Shown one piece after another: positions 8,703 to 17,282 of a stretch of 64,000 bases of DNA. A program made the translations under genes and the position numbers. Source of the stretch: Candidatus Eiseniibacteriota bacterium (GTDB taxonomy: Bacteria; Orphanbacterota; Orphanbacteria; Orphanbacterales; Orphanbacteraceae). The stretch is taken from the NCBI GenBank assembly GCA_029262235.1, contig JAJCZU010000004.1, positions 806,001-870,000 of the forward strand, in the 5' to 3' direction. The first letter of the stretch is position 1, and the number at the start of each line of letters is the position of its first letter. Under the pieces are notes generated by a model that saw nothing but the letters and a program-made list of their open reading frames with translations, searched no databases and was not told the origin of the DNA.

Positions 8703-10739
8703 CTATCGCAGCAGGATCAGTTTCAAGCCAGTGTTCGTGTTCGCCGAAATCAGTGAGATGAAGTAGGTCCCGGCGGCGACGGCCAGCCCTTCGTCGTTGT
8801 TGCCGTCCCACTCGATGATGCGAGCTCCTTCACTCCCCCGCAATGTTCTCACGAGTCGACCACTGATATCGAACACGCGGAGTTCCGCGGGAAGTAGGAG
8901 ATCGTGCGAAGGGGTGAGCAGGATATGTGCTCCGGTTCGTGTGGGGTTGGGGCCGAGCAACTGGAGCGGGCGTACGGTGAAGTCGGCGTGATCGATAACG
9001 TTTGTCGGTGTTTCGCACCCTGCTCCCCGTGCGCCGATGAGGCCGCAACCAGGGGCTGATAGGAGTGGGGAGGTGTCTTCCAGCGTGTAGTCATTCGTTG
9101 TCGTATCGCAGAAAAGGGGATCTACATGGAGATTTCCACTGGAGTCACCGATACCGGCGACGCAGCCGACCCAGTCGCCACCTGTATTGTCGAACAAGTT
9201 CGTGCACGTGACGCTCACGTTAGCCGGGTCCTGACACGAAATCGCCGGACCTGGATTCGTATTGAACGCGAGGATCGAGCGGTCGATGTCGAAATCGACA
9301 TTCTCAAGATGCAAGCTCGCTTCTGTCGTCGCTGTGTTCTGGACGCAGGATACGTTGCTCAGCGTGATCGCTTTGATCATGCTTTCTCGGTTGGACAACT
9401 CTCTCCCTGCGATACCGAGCGCCCTGCCGGCCGAATCGTCGAATCGTCCGGGGCTGCTCAATTGGCCACTGAAGATCACGCTTCCGTGCGCCGCCGTATT
9501 GCCGGCGATCACGGTAGTGTCGATGGTGATGTCTGAGCCGGCCGTAGCAATCGCGCCGCCATCTCCGGGTGTATCGTTCCCGAGAATGGTCGTATGAGTG
9601 ATGTGGAAGGGGGAGCCGAAAGCATAGAGACCTCCGCCTCCGTTCACAGCATTGTTCCCCACGAGTTTGGATCTGGTCACTTGTACATCCAGTGCGAACC
9701 ATCCACCGAGAGCCCCGCCCCTGAGAGCGGAGTTCCCCTGGAGGGTGGAGTTCCGAATCGTGACGTTCGAAGCATCAGCGAGTAGCCCGCCGCCGGTAGC
9801 GCCCGATTCATTCGACTCGAACAGGCACGAGTCGAAGGTCGCGTCGGCTTCCATTACCAACACCGCCCCACCACCACCCAGAGACCACAACTCACTACCT
9901 GTCACAATGTTGCATGACATCGTGCAGGACACGACCGAAACCTCGGTGAGCCAGAGGTACAGGCCGCCGCCGTTTCCTGCCTGATTCGAATCGATTCGGG
10001 AAGCTGTGAACGACGGATTCCCGCCAAGGGTTCCTTCCGTTTGATACCACCCCCCACCAAGCCCCGTCGCCATGTTTCCCGTGACCTTGCAGAACGACAC
10101 GGTCAGATCAGTTTGTGAGTATCCTCCCGCACCGTTCGCTGCCTGATTCGCGCACACCGTGGACTGCGTCACCGTCACCTCGCCATACCGGCAGTAGATT
10201 CCGCCTCCGCGGTCCTGGGCAGCATTGCTGTCCACCACGCACGAAGTGATTCGAGGTCCCGGATTGGCGCTGCCCCAGATGGCTACACCACCTCCGTCGA
10301 TGGCGGCGTTTGATCGAATCACACTATCCATGATTCGAAGGTCGGCATTAACTGCGAATATGCCTCCGCCTGAAGTGTCGGGGGCAACCAGTGCAGTTCC
10401 GCCCGTGATCGTCAGATTCTTGACGAGTGTAGTTGTATCCGTATTCGAACAATCCAGCACGCGGCCAAGTTGCTGAGCGTCGATCACGACGGAATCGGGT
10501 GCCGCGCCTTCGCCGAGCAACACAATCCCTGACTTCATGACAATCGAATGTTCGAAGTGGGTTCCTACTCCAACGAGAACCGTGTCTCCGGCCGCTGCCG
10601 AATCGATCCCCGCCTGGATCGTGGAAACGTCACCCGAACCGTTCGACTCAACGGTCCAGACAGCTGCGCTCGCCCGGTTTACTACCAGCAGTAACCCCGC
10701 AAGGAGAATGCAGAGATAGGGCATGCGGAACGAGAACAC
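8703..10739 (-). CDS. Secreted right-handed parallel beta-helix protein with sorting domain
   Basis: 678 residues. N-terminal signal peptide (hydrophobic to about residue 24, ending ASA), then a ladder of beta-helix turns rich in Asn, Gly, Thr and Ser with repeated GGG motifs and SNAA/NQAA-type turns, as in pectate-lyase-like or Pmp repeat proteins. Residues about 590-678 are a FlgD-like/type-A sorting-style beta-sandwich (FDISGRLVRTL, then WDGNNDEG and GTYF) ending KLILLR. Probably exported and held at the cell surface. No catalytic residues were recognised, so binding or an enzymatic role is open. GTG at 10739 has GGAG nine bases upstream; an ATG at 10724 is the alternative start. Confidence 0.82.
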   Translation of the reverse strand: MFSFRMPYLCILLAGLLLVVNRASAAVWTVESNGSGDVSTIQAGIDSAAAGDTVLVGVGTHFEHSIVMKSGIVLLGEGAAPDSVVIDAQQLGRVLDCSNTDTTTLVKNLTITGGTALVAPDTSGGGIFAVNADLRIMDSVIRSNAAIDGGGVAIWGSANPGPRITSCVVDSNAAQDRGGGIYCRYGEVTVTQSTVCANQAANGAGGYSQTDLTVSFCKVTGNMATGLGGGWYQTEGTLGGNPSFTASRIDSNQAGNGGGLYLWLTEVSVVSCTMSCNIVTGSELWSLGGGGAVLVMEADATFDSCLFESNESGATGGGLLADASNVTIRNSTLQGNSALRGGALGGWFALDVQVTRSKLVGNNAVNGGGGLYAFGSPFHITHTTILGNDTPGDGGAIATAGSDITIDTTVIAGNTAAHGSVIFSGQLSSPGRFDDSAGRALGIAGRELSNRESMIKAITLSNVSCVQNTATTEASLHLENVDFDIDRSILAFNTNPGPAISCQDPANVSVTCTNLFDNTGGDWVGCVAGIGDSSGNLHVDPLFCDTTTNDYTLEDTSPLLSAPGCGLIGARGAGCETPTNVIDHADFTVRPLQLLGPNPTRTGAHILLTPSHDLLLPAELRVFDISGRLVRTLRGSEGARIIEWDGNNDEGLAVAAGTYFISLISANTNTGLKLILLR

Positions 10740-10928
10740 AGAAACCGACTCCGTTCGATGATTGAGAGCTCATTGATTGTAGCATATCGCATCAGGCGCG
10801 CTTCTTATGGGACGGGAGCGAGACGATCCGTTTGTTTGGGCGACAGAACGAAGGGACTGTTCCCCGCCATCCCCCCTCCGGATTCCTCACGCCCCAAAGC
10901 GTGATCGGAGGGGCGGGCGGTGAGACAT

Positions 10929-11029
10929 TCCCCCGCAGTCCCGAGCCCCATTGGAGGGCCGGGGGTTCGGCGATCAGGCTTCATGTCTCATGTGAGCAGG
11001 CCCGACAGGGCGAGGGCGAGGAGGAATGT
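10929..11029. repeat. Inverted copies of the 8.4-8.7 kb repeats
   Basis: The intergenic stretch 10740-11030 carries a 35-base inverted match (10929-10963) to 8502-8536 and an inverted CTCGCCCTCGCCCTG unit (11001-11029) matching 8439-8472. Just left of it, 10874-10912 contains a short imperfect hairpin around GGCGTGAGG. Nothing else coding is seen here. Confidence 0.7.
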
Positions 11030-11030
11030 C

Positions 11031-12128
11031 TCACCGCCCCCGCCTCTTGCGATTCCGCAAGAAATCTACCAGCACAAAATCACCCACCTGATCCGCCGAG
11101 CTGAAGAACGCCCGCCCGCGGTTCTTCTCCGTGAGTTCCGCGATGAACTGCTCGAGGTACGGATCCTGCGCGACCATGAACGTCGTGATCACGATCCCCT
11201 TGCGCCTGCAGACGACGGCTTCGTCGAGCGTGCGGTTCACGATCATCTCGTCGAGTCCGAAGGTGTTGCGATACGTTCCCTGGCCCGGTATCTGAATCAC
11301 GGTCGGCTTGCCGTCGGTGATCATGAAGATCTGCTTGTTGGGATTCTTGCGCCGCTCGAGAAGTTTGCGCGCGAGCTGCAGTCCGGCTTTCGTGTTCGTG
11401 TGGTACGGGCCGACGGCCGTGAACGGCAGGTCCTTGATGGGCACGGGGCGCGCGTCGTCGCCGAAGAGCACGATGTCGAGCGTGTCTTTGCGGTACCGCG
11501 TCATGATGAGTTCGGTGAGCGCGAGCGCAACCTGCTTGGCGGGCGTGAAGCGATCTTCGCCGTAGAGAATCATGCTGTGGGAGATGTCGAGCAGCAGCAC
11601 GGTGGCGCAGGAGGTCGCGAACTCGGAATCGTGCACGACGAGATCACGCTCTTCGAGCGGAACGTCGGTGTTCCCTTCGCGCCGTACGGCGTTCCACATC
11701 GACGCGTTGAAGTCGATCGCTTCGATGTCGTCGCCGAACTGAAAGTCGCGCCGCTCGGGAAGCGCCTCGTTCGTGTTGCCGCCGCCGTACGGCGTCATGT
11801 GCGCGCCCTGCCCGCCCGACTGCAGATTCTGGAAGATGCGTTCGAGCGATGATTGGCGAAGCCCCTGCACGCCCTTGTCGGTGAGCTGCATTTTACCCAG
11901 TTCGGTGCTCACGATTTCGCGATCGTTCAGCTGCTTCTGGAACGCGTCGAGGTCGACGCTTTCGTCGAGGTAGCCGCGCTGCTGCAGCTGGCGCATCATT
12001 TCCATGGCGCGCTCGGGATCGCCGTTCGACTTGAGCAGCAGAAAATTGAACAGGTCGAGCAGCTGCTTGAAATGGCTGAGCTTCTTTAAGAGCTCGGGAT
12101 CCCAGGAGCCGTAACGAAAGCCGAACAT
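11031..12128 (-). CDS. VWA-domain protein paired with an AAA ATPase
   Basis: 365 residues, cytoplasmic, no signal peptide. The N-terminal half (1-150) is helical and charged and resembles the non-VWA part of chelatase-type VWA partners. The VWA domain begins near residue 168 with the MIDAS motif DISHSM and continues with the Thr of the NTKAG loop and a late TDGKP strand. Such proteins act with MoxR/BchI-type AAA ATPases in metal insertion or remodelling of target complexes. Its start is ten bases after the stop of the AAA gene, so the two form a pair. The target is not identifiable from the neighbourhood. Confidence 0.85.
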   Translation of the reverse strand: MFGFRYGSWDPELLKKLSHFKQLLDLFNFLLLKSNGDPERAMEMMRQLQQRGYLDESVDLDAFQKQLNDREIVSTELGKMQLTDKGVQGLRQSSLERIFQNLQSGGQGAHMTPYGGGNTNEALPERRDFQFGDDIEAIDFNASMWNAVRREGNTDVPLEERDLVVHDSEFATSCATVLLLDISHSMILYGEDRFTPAKQVALALTELIMTRYRKDTLDIVLFGDDARPVPIKDLPFTAVGPYHTNTKAGLQLARKLLERRKNPNKQIFMITDGKPTVIQIPGQGTYRNTFGLDEMIVNRTLDEAVVCRRKGIVITTFMVAQDPYLEQFIAELTEKNRGRAFFSSADQVGDFVLVDFLRNRKRRGR

Positions 12129-12138
12129 AACGCGCCCC

Positions 12139-13599
12139 CTAAAGGTCGCGCATCATGCGGCTCAGCATGTCGCCGTAGCGCACGGCGCCGCCGATTCCCT
12201 CGCGCGAGAGAATCGAATGCTGGTGCATCGCCTCGAGCACGAACTCCTGCGCGGCAAGGCGCACTTCGGGCGTTTCGGGCTCGAGATAGTTGTCGACGAG
12301 TTCGTTCAGGCCGTCGATGCTCGAGAACTGCGCGGCGAGTTCGCCAGAAAACGGCAGATCCGAGACGTCGATCGTGTTCCCGGCGTTGAACCACGCCGCC
12401 ACGCGCCCGTAGAGCGGCTCGGATGCGTCCGGGTGGGCCTTGTCTTCGTGCACGGACGGAAAGTACTCCTGAAAGATCGATTTCACGGCCTTGCCAATCA
12501 GGCGTTCCGCCACGATGTTCGGCCCTTCCTGCTCCCCTTCGTACACGAGTTCGAGCTTGCCCGTGATCGCGGGCAGCACGGCATAGAGATCGCTGAGCCG
12601 CGCGGTCGGGCTCGGATCGCCGTTCGCGACCATGCGCCGTTCCACGCTGCTCGTCAAAAGCTCCAGTGCCGCGATCGCGAGTCGCGCGCTGACGCCCGAA
12701 GTCTGGTCGACGTGTTCGCTGAGGCGCGCCTGCACCGCGATCTCTTCAATCGTTTCGCGCAGAAAATCGGGCACGGTGACGGCCACGCTGCGATCGGTCG
12801 ACGCTTCCTGGTCCGTGATCATCATCGCGTCCTCGAGGCTCTCGGGATAATGCGTGATGATCTGGCTCGCGATGCGGTCCTTGAGCGGCGTTATGATGTT
12901 CCCGCGGTTCGTGTAGTCCTCGGGATTCGCCGTGAACAGAAAGATCATGTCGACCGCGAGGCGAATCGGAAAGCCGCGTATCTGCAGATCACGTTCTTCG
13001 AGAAGATTCAAAAGGCCGACCTGAATGCGCGGCTGAAGATCGGGGATCTCGTTCAGACAGAAGAGGCCGCGGTTCGTGCGCGGCACGATGCCGTAATGAA
13101 TCACGCGTTCGTCAGAGAGATCGAGCCGTTCGCGCGACGCCCGGATCGGGTCGATGTCGCCGATAAGATCAGCCATGCTGACGTCGGGTGTCGCGAGCTT
13201 TTCCTGATAGCGCGCGGAGCGGTGCAGCCAGGCGACGGGCGTGTCGTCGCCCGCTTCTTTCACGAGCGTGCGCGCGAAGTGCGAGGCGGGGCGAAGCGGA
13301 TCATCGTTCAGGGGGGCGCCGTCGACAACGGGCGTCCATTCGTCGAGGAACGCCGAGATCGCGCGACAGACTCTCGTCTTCGCCTGGCCGCGCAGGCCGA
13401 GCAGAAGGAGGTCGTGGCGCGAAAGAAGCGCGTTCACGATCGCGGGAATCACCGAGTCGTCGTAACCGACGATGCCGGGAAAAAGCGTGCGCTTTTCGCG
13501 GATCGCGTCGAGCAGGTTCGCGCGCACTTCGTCGCGGATGCTCCGGGATTCGTAGCCGCTCGCCTTGAGCGCGCCGAGGGTGCCTGGCTTTTGCTGCAT
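12139..13599 (-). CDS. Magnesium-chelatase subunit I-type AAA ATPase
   Basis: 486 residues from the ATG at 13599, preceded by AGGAAG; an in-frame extension to 13683 lacks support. The P-loop reads GLRGQAKTR (Ala in place of the last Gly), followed by the Walker B-like FCLNEIPDL and arginine-finger-rich helices. The LNEIPDL form and the long insert with an ITPLKDR segment fit the BchI/ChlI branch rather than classical MoxR. It should energise the VWA protein encoded ten bases downstream. No cobalamin or bacteriochlorophyll genes are near, so the client is more likely another protein than a tetrapyrrole chelatase. Confidence 0.87.
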   Translation of the reverse strand: MQQKPGTLGALKASGYESRSIRDEVRANLLDAIREKRTLFPGIVGYDDSVIPAIVNALLSRHDLLLLGLRGQAKTRVCRAISAFLDEWTPVVDGAPLNDDPLRPASHFARTLVKEAGDDTPVAWLHRSARYQEKLATPDVSMADLIGDIDPIRASRERLDLSDERVIHYGIVPRTNRGLFCLNEIPDLQPRIQVGLLNLLEERDLQIRGFPIRLAVDMIFLFTANPEDYTNRGNIITPLKDRIASQIITHYPESLEDAMMITDQEASTDRSVAVTVPDFLRETIEEIAVQARLSEHVDQTSGVSARLAIAALELLTSSVERRMVANGDPSPTARLSDLYAVLPAITGKLELVYEGEQEGPNIVAERLIGKAVKSIFQEYFPSVHEDKAHPDASEPLYGRVAAWFNAGNTIDVSDLPFSGELAAQFSSIDGLNELVDNYLEPETPEVRLAAQEFVLEAMHQHSILSREGIGGAVRYGDMLSRMMRDL

Positions 13600-13719
13600 G
13601 AGCTTCCTTTTGTCGGGAACAGGGGGGAGGGGCTCGATCCATTCGAGTTCGTATATAATAGTAAGGGCTGCCCGGGGGATCAAGGCGGCGCCGGTGATTG
13701 GACCGAAGCGGGGAACGAT

Positions 13720-13748
13720 TTGACGTGGCTCCCGATTCTCCGTATCCT
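13720..13748 (+). promoter_or_regulatory. Sigma70-type promoter of the Moco operon
   Basis: TTGACG (13720-13725) and TATCCT (13743-13748) are separated by exactly 17 bases. Initiation near 13755 would place the putative riboswitch right at the 5' end of the transcript. Confidence 0.6.
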
Positions 13749-13771
13749 GAATCTATAACGATTCTGTGAGC

Positions 13772-13873
13772 AACGCTCCGACCGACGATCGCCTAACGTG
13801 ATGAACCATGGCGGCTTCGGCGACAGGGTCCCTCTGGAAACGGGCGGGCCTCCCGTGTTTGGAAAGGAGCGAT
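13772..13873 (+). ncRNA. Putative molybdenum cofactor (Moco) riboswitch
   Basis: A closing stem CGCTCC (13774-13779) pairs with GGAGCG (13866-13871). Inside it lies the stretch CTCTGGAAACGGGCGGGCCT (13832-13851), continuing into TCCCGTGTTTGG, where CGGG (841-844) pairs with CCCG (852-855). From memory this resembles the conserved core of the Moco RNA motif. It sits in the leader of moeA, the usual location for this motif. A small hairpin around GCGGCTTCGGC is also internal. It would sense Moco (or the tungsten form) and adjust expression of the operon. I have not aligned it to the covariance model. Confidence 0.7.
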
Positions 13874-13917
13874 GCGGAACCGGCTGATCAACGCGATCGG
13901 TCCGGCTGTTTCGCGTT

Positions 13918-13954
13918 CGCCTTTTCCTGGCTCACACCCCTCGGGGAAAAGGCG
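13918..13954 (+). promoter_or_regulatory. Hairpin sequestering the moeA ribosome binding site
   Basis: CGCCTTTTCC (13918-13927) is a perfect ten-base reverse complement of GGAAAAGGCG (13945-13954), with a 17-base loop. The 3' arm contains the only Shine-Dalgarno-like purine run and ends five bases before the moeA ATG at 13960. No U-run follows, so it looks like a translational rather than a transcriptional switch, placed just downstream of the riboswitch as its likely expression platform. Confidence 0.65.
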
Positions 13955-13959
13955 ATGCC

Positions 13960-15255
13960 ATGCTTTCCTTCGAAGATGCCATCAAAAGTACTTTGCAAGC
14001 CGTGCAGGCTGTCGAAACCGAAGCGATGCCGCTTCTGGGCGCCCAGGGACGCGTGCTGCGCGCGCCGGTGACCGCCGATCGCGATCTGCCGCCGTTCGAC
14101 CGGAGCGAGCGTGACGGTTTTGCCGTGCGCGCCGAAGACTGCGCGAATGGAAAAGCGACCCTGCCCGTTCACGCGCGCACGATTTACGCGGGCGACGAGC
14201 CGGGCGCCGCGATCGAACCGGGGACGGCCATCCGCATCATGACGGGGGCCCCGCTTCCCGAAGGCGCGAACGTGGCGGTTCCGGTCGAGAAGACGATCGA
14301 GACGGGCGCGGGTGAGGCGGGCGAGGTGGCCGGCGCGGATGCCGGCGTTCGCCCGCGGGTGGTCATCGACTATCCCGCGATCAAGCCCGGGCTTCATGTG
14401 CATCCGCGCGGCTCCGATGCGCGCGCCGGCGCACTGCTGCTCGATACGGGCACCGTGCTCGGCCCGTCCGAAATCGCCGCGGCGGCCTCGGTGGGCGCCG
14501 GTACCGTGACAGTTTCCCGCCGCATTCGCGTCTCCGCGCTTTCTACAGGCGACGAACTCGTAGCGATCGAGGACGCGCCCGGCCCCGCGGCCATTCGTGA
14601 CTGCAACGGGCCCGTGATTCTCGCGATGGCGTCCGCGCATCCGTGGATTCACGCGATCGGGTCGTATCGCGCGCCCGACGATCGTGGCGTGTTGCGCGAA
14701 ACCATCGCGCGCGCGCTCGAGAGCGCCGACGTGCTCGTACTTTCCGGCGGCGTGAGCATGGGAACGAAGGACTTCGTGCCCGGCGTGCTGGCGGAGCTCG
14801 GCGTAGAACAGATCTTTCACAAGACCGCCATTCGCCCCGGGAAGCCGCTCTGGCTCGGCGCCGCGCCGAACGGGGCGCACGTTTTCGGCCTCCCGGGAAA
14901 TCCGGTCGCCGTGCAGGTCACGTTTCGCGAAATCGTAATGCCGGCGCTTCGCAAACTGGCGGGCATGGCGCGCACGAGCGGCCCCGAATATGTGCTCCCT
15001 CTGGCGATACCCGTTTCGAAATCGATTCCGTTCCGTCAGTTCGTCCCCGCCCGCGTCGTGCCGGGCAATCCGGCGGGCGAACCGCACAAATCGCCGCTTT
15101 GCTCGTGCTCGCACGCGCTGCCGCTCGACCATCGCGGGTCGGGCGACTTCGTTTCCGCCGCGCGCGCCGAGGGCGTGATCGTGCTGCCCGAAGGGCCGCA
15201 CGAGTTCAGGGCGGGCGACCCGGTCATGTTTCACCCCTGGGGACCATCATGCTAG
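13960..15255 (+). CDS. moeA: Molybdopterin molybdotransferase
   Basis: Inserts molybdate into adenylylated molybdopterin, the last step of basic Moco synthesis. 431 residues, slightly longer than the usual 400-410. Visible family features: the PPFDRSERDGFAVRAED segment near residue 45, IRIMTGAPLPEGAN, STGDELV (near 190), LSGGVSMGTKDF and the KPLWLG...FGLPGNPVA block. The ATG lies directly after the SD-sequestering hairpin, so translation should respond to the leader RNA. The stop overlaps the moaA start by seven bases. First gene of a coupled Moco operon; moaB, moaD and moaE are not in this window. Confidence 0.95.
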   Translation: MLSFEDAIKSTLQAVQAVETEAMPLLGAQGRVLRAPVTADRDLPPFDRSERDGFAVRAEDCANGKATLPVHARTIYAGDEPGAAIEPGTAIRIMTGAPLPEGANVAVPVEKTIETGAGEAGEVAGADAGVRPRVVIDYPAIKPGLHVHPRGSDARAGALLLDTGTVLGPSEIAAAASVGAGTVTVSRRIRVSALSTGDELVAIEDAPGPAAIRDCNGPVILAMASAHPWIHAIGSYRAPDDRGVLRETIARALESADVLVLSGGVSMGTKDFVPGVLAELGVEQIFHKTAIRPGKPLWLGAAPNGAHVFGLPGNPVAVQVTFREIVMPALRKLAGMARTSGPEYVLPLAIPVSKSIPFRQFVPARVVPGNPAGEPHKSPLCSCSHALPLDHRGSGDFVSAARAEGVIVLPEGPHEFRAGDPVMFHPWGPSC

Positions 15256-16223
15256 TCGACAAACACGGCCGTCTCGCGGATCGCCTTCGCATCGGGCTCA
15301 CGGATCGTTGCGACCTGCGCTGCACCTACTGCATGCCGCTTCACGGCAATGTGTTCGCCCCGAAATCGGATCTCCTGACGAACGAAGAAATCGTGCGCGT
15401 GGCCCGCTTTCTCGTAAAGCGCACCGGTCTCACGCGGATTCGGCTGACGGGCGGCGAACCGCTGCTGCACCCGGGGCTCGAAGAACTCGTGCGCGATCTC
15501 GCGACGCTCGATATCGAAGATCTCGCCCTTACGACGAACGCGCAGCTGCTCGCGGATCACGCGGAGGGTCTTGCGCGGGCGGGGCTGCGCCGCGTGAACA
15601 TCTCGCTCGACACGCTGCAGCCCGCGCGGTTTGATGCGATGGCGCGCGTCGGGAAACTGGAGCGCACGCTCGAGGGGATCGACGCCGCGATCGAAGCCGG
15701 TCTCGGCCCCGTGAAGCTGAACTGTGTCGTGATGCGCGGCGACAATGACGACGAAGTGGGCGATCTCGTACGCTATGCTCTCGATCGCGACCTCGAACTC
15801 CGCTTCCTGGAGCTCATGTCGATCGGTGAAGCGGCCGCGTTTCATTCTGAGAAGTACGTGACGAGCGAAGACACGAGGGCGCGGCTCGCGCGCGAATTCA
15901 CGATTGAAGAGCGGCCGTTCGAAGCAGGCGAAACGGCGCACGTGTTCGGCATTCGAAACGGCACGCGCAGAGGGAGCGTCGGTTTCATTTCGCCCGTCAG
16001 CAAGCCGTTCTGCACCTCGTGCCGCAGGCTTCGGCTGTCGGGGACGGGCGTGCTGCGCGGTTGTCTCATGAACGCCGCGGGCCCGGACGTGCGGGCGATT
16101 ATTCGATCGGGCGACGCCGACTGGGAAGAACAGCTCGCGCGCACGGTGCTGACCGCGATCAATCAGAAGCCGTGGCTCAGTACGATGGAAACGCAGGTCG
16201 CGATGCACAGGCTGGGCGGCTGA
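15249..16223 (+). CDS. moaA: GTP 3',8-cyclase (radical SAM)
   Basis: Converts GTP to 3',8-cyclo-H2GTP, the first committed step of Moco synthesis, using SAM and two iron-sulfur clusters. 324 residues. The N-terminal radical-SAM cluster is C21, C25 and C28 (CDLRCTYC); the C-terminal cluster is C255, C258 and C272 (CxxC, 13 residues, C). The chain ends in the Gly-Gly typical of functional MoaA. ATG at 15249 overlaps the end of moeA by seven bases. A larger in-frame upstream extension overlaps moeA and is rejected. Confidence 0.96.
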   Translation: MLVDKHGRLADRLRIGLTDRCDLRCTYCMPLHGNVFAPKSDLLTNEEIVRVARFLVKRTGLTRIRLTGGEPLLHPGLEELVRDLATLDIEDLALTTNAQLLADHAEGLARAGLRRVNISLDTLQPARFDAMARVGKLERTLEGIDAAIEAGLGPVKLNCVVMRGDNDDEVGDLVRYALDRDLELRFLELMSIGEAAAFHSEKYVTSEDTRARLAREFTIEERPFEAGETAHVFGIRNGTRRGSVGFISPVSKPFCTSCRRLRLSGTGVLRGCLMNAAGPDVRAIIRSGDADWEEQLARTVLTAINQKPWLSTMETQVAMHRLGG

Positions 16224-16297
16224 CGAACGGCAGGGCCGGGCATCGCCGCGCCGGCAACCAGAAGACAGCATACGCAGAACGGGATGGAGGCTGCGCT

Positions 16298-16774
16298 TTG
16301 GAAGAGAAACGACTGTCGCACATCGGGGATGATGAACGGGCGCGCATGGTCGACGTGTCGCCGAAGTCCGAAACCGTGCGTATGGCGCGGGCCGAAGCGA
16401 TCGTGCGCGTCGGCGCGGAAGTCGCCGCGCTCCTTCGCTCGACGGGTTCCGTGGCGAAGGGGAACGTCATCGAGACGGCGCGTATCGCCGGGATCATGGC
16501 GGCGAAGAGAACGGCCGAACTCGTGCCGATGTGCCATCCGCTGATGCTCGATCATATTGCGATCGACGGCAATCTCGACGGCGACCGCCTGACCATGCAG
16601 TGCGAAGTGCGATGCACCGGACGCACCGGCGTCGAGATGGAAGCGATGCTCGGCGCGTCCGTCGCCGCGCTCACGGTGTACGACATGTGCAAGTCGGCGT
16701 CGAAGGGAATCGAAATCGAAGGCGTTCGTCTTCTCAATAAAGAAGGCGGCAAGAGCGGGAAGTGGGAACGATGA
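16298..16774 (+). CDS. moaC: Cyclic pyranopterin monophosphate synthase
   Basis: Acts after MoaA to rearrange 3',8-cyclo-H2GTP into cPMP. 158 residues, the family's normal length. Family motifs: MVDVSPK (18-23 region), MCHPL (79-83), GVEMEAMLG and VYDMCKS with the catalytic Asp and Lys (129, 132). The start is TTG at 16298: GGATGGAGG lies seven bases upstream, and the next in-frame ATG would remove the first 22 residues. The stop overlaps the MOSC gene start (ATGA). Confidence 0.95.
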   Translation: MEEKRLSHIGDDERARMVDVSPKSETVRMARAEAIVRVGAEVAALLRSTGSVAKGNVIETARIAGIMAAKRTAELVPMCHPLMLDHIAIDGNLDGDRLTMQCEVRCTGRTGVEMEAMLGASVAALTVYDMCKSASKGIEIEGVRLLNKEGGKSGKWER

Positions 16775-17220
16775 GTAACGCACGCGGAACGGTGCTCGCC
16801 GTCCAGATTTCGCCCGGCGGCATTCCGAAGATGCCGGTCGAAGAGGCGGTCGTCGGTCGCATGGGAATCGAGGGCGACGGACGCGATCACGCGAAGCACT
16901 GGAAAGAGGAGCGCGCGATCTCGATTCAGGATCTCGAGCTCATCGAACAGATCCGGGGCGACGGTTACGATGTGGCCCCCGGCGTTATGGGCGAGAATCT
17001 AACGGTGAAAGACCTGCACGTACAGACGCTGATCCCCGGCACCAAGCTTCACTTTTCGGGCGGGCTCGTGCTCGAACTGACCGGTCCGCGCAAACCGTGT
17101 TTCGTGCTCGACACGATCGACGAGAAGCTGAAAGATGACGTGATCAATCGAATCGGATACATGGCACGCGTGGTGCAGGAACATACGATCCGTCCTGGCG
17201 AAACGGTGTGGGCGGAGTGA
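16771..17220 (+). CDS. MOSC-domain protein
   Basis: 149 residues, single MOSC domain. MOSC proteins are sulfur-carrier or Moco-binding modules related to the C-terminus of Moco sulfurase and to YiiM/YuaD. The conserved Cys is visible in GPRKPCF (near residue 109), and the GIEGDGRDH and GENLTV stretches match the family. It is coupled to moaC by an ATGA overlap and followed by mobA, so a role in Moco handling or maturation is likely. The exact reaction is not known for stand-alone members of this type. Confidence 0.9.
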   Translation: MSNARGTVLAVQISPGGIPKMPVEEAVVGRMGIEGDGRDHAKHWKEERAISIQDLELIEQIRGDGYDVAPGVMGENLTVKDLHVQTLIPGTKLHFSGGLVLELTGPRKPCFVLDTIDEKLKDDVINRIGYMARVVQEHTIRPGETVWAE

Positions 17221-17282
17221 CACGAGATCGGGCCGGCCGTGCGGATCAAGAGGGCGAATCCGGTCGCAGAACAGAACGCTCG

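Noticed and set aside
11031-13599. Idea that the VWA/AAA pair is a defence or tetrapyrrole-chelatase system
   Set aside because: No large chelatase subunit, effector or cobalamin gene is adjacent, so only a general remodelling role is supported.
13654-13659. TATAAT on the plus strand
   Set aside because: No -35 box at proper spacing, and the TTGACG-17-TATCCT pair at 13720-13748 fits the riboswitch leader better.
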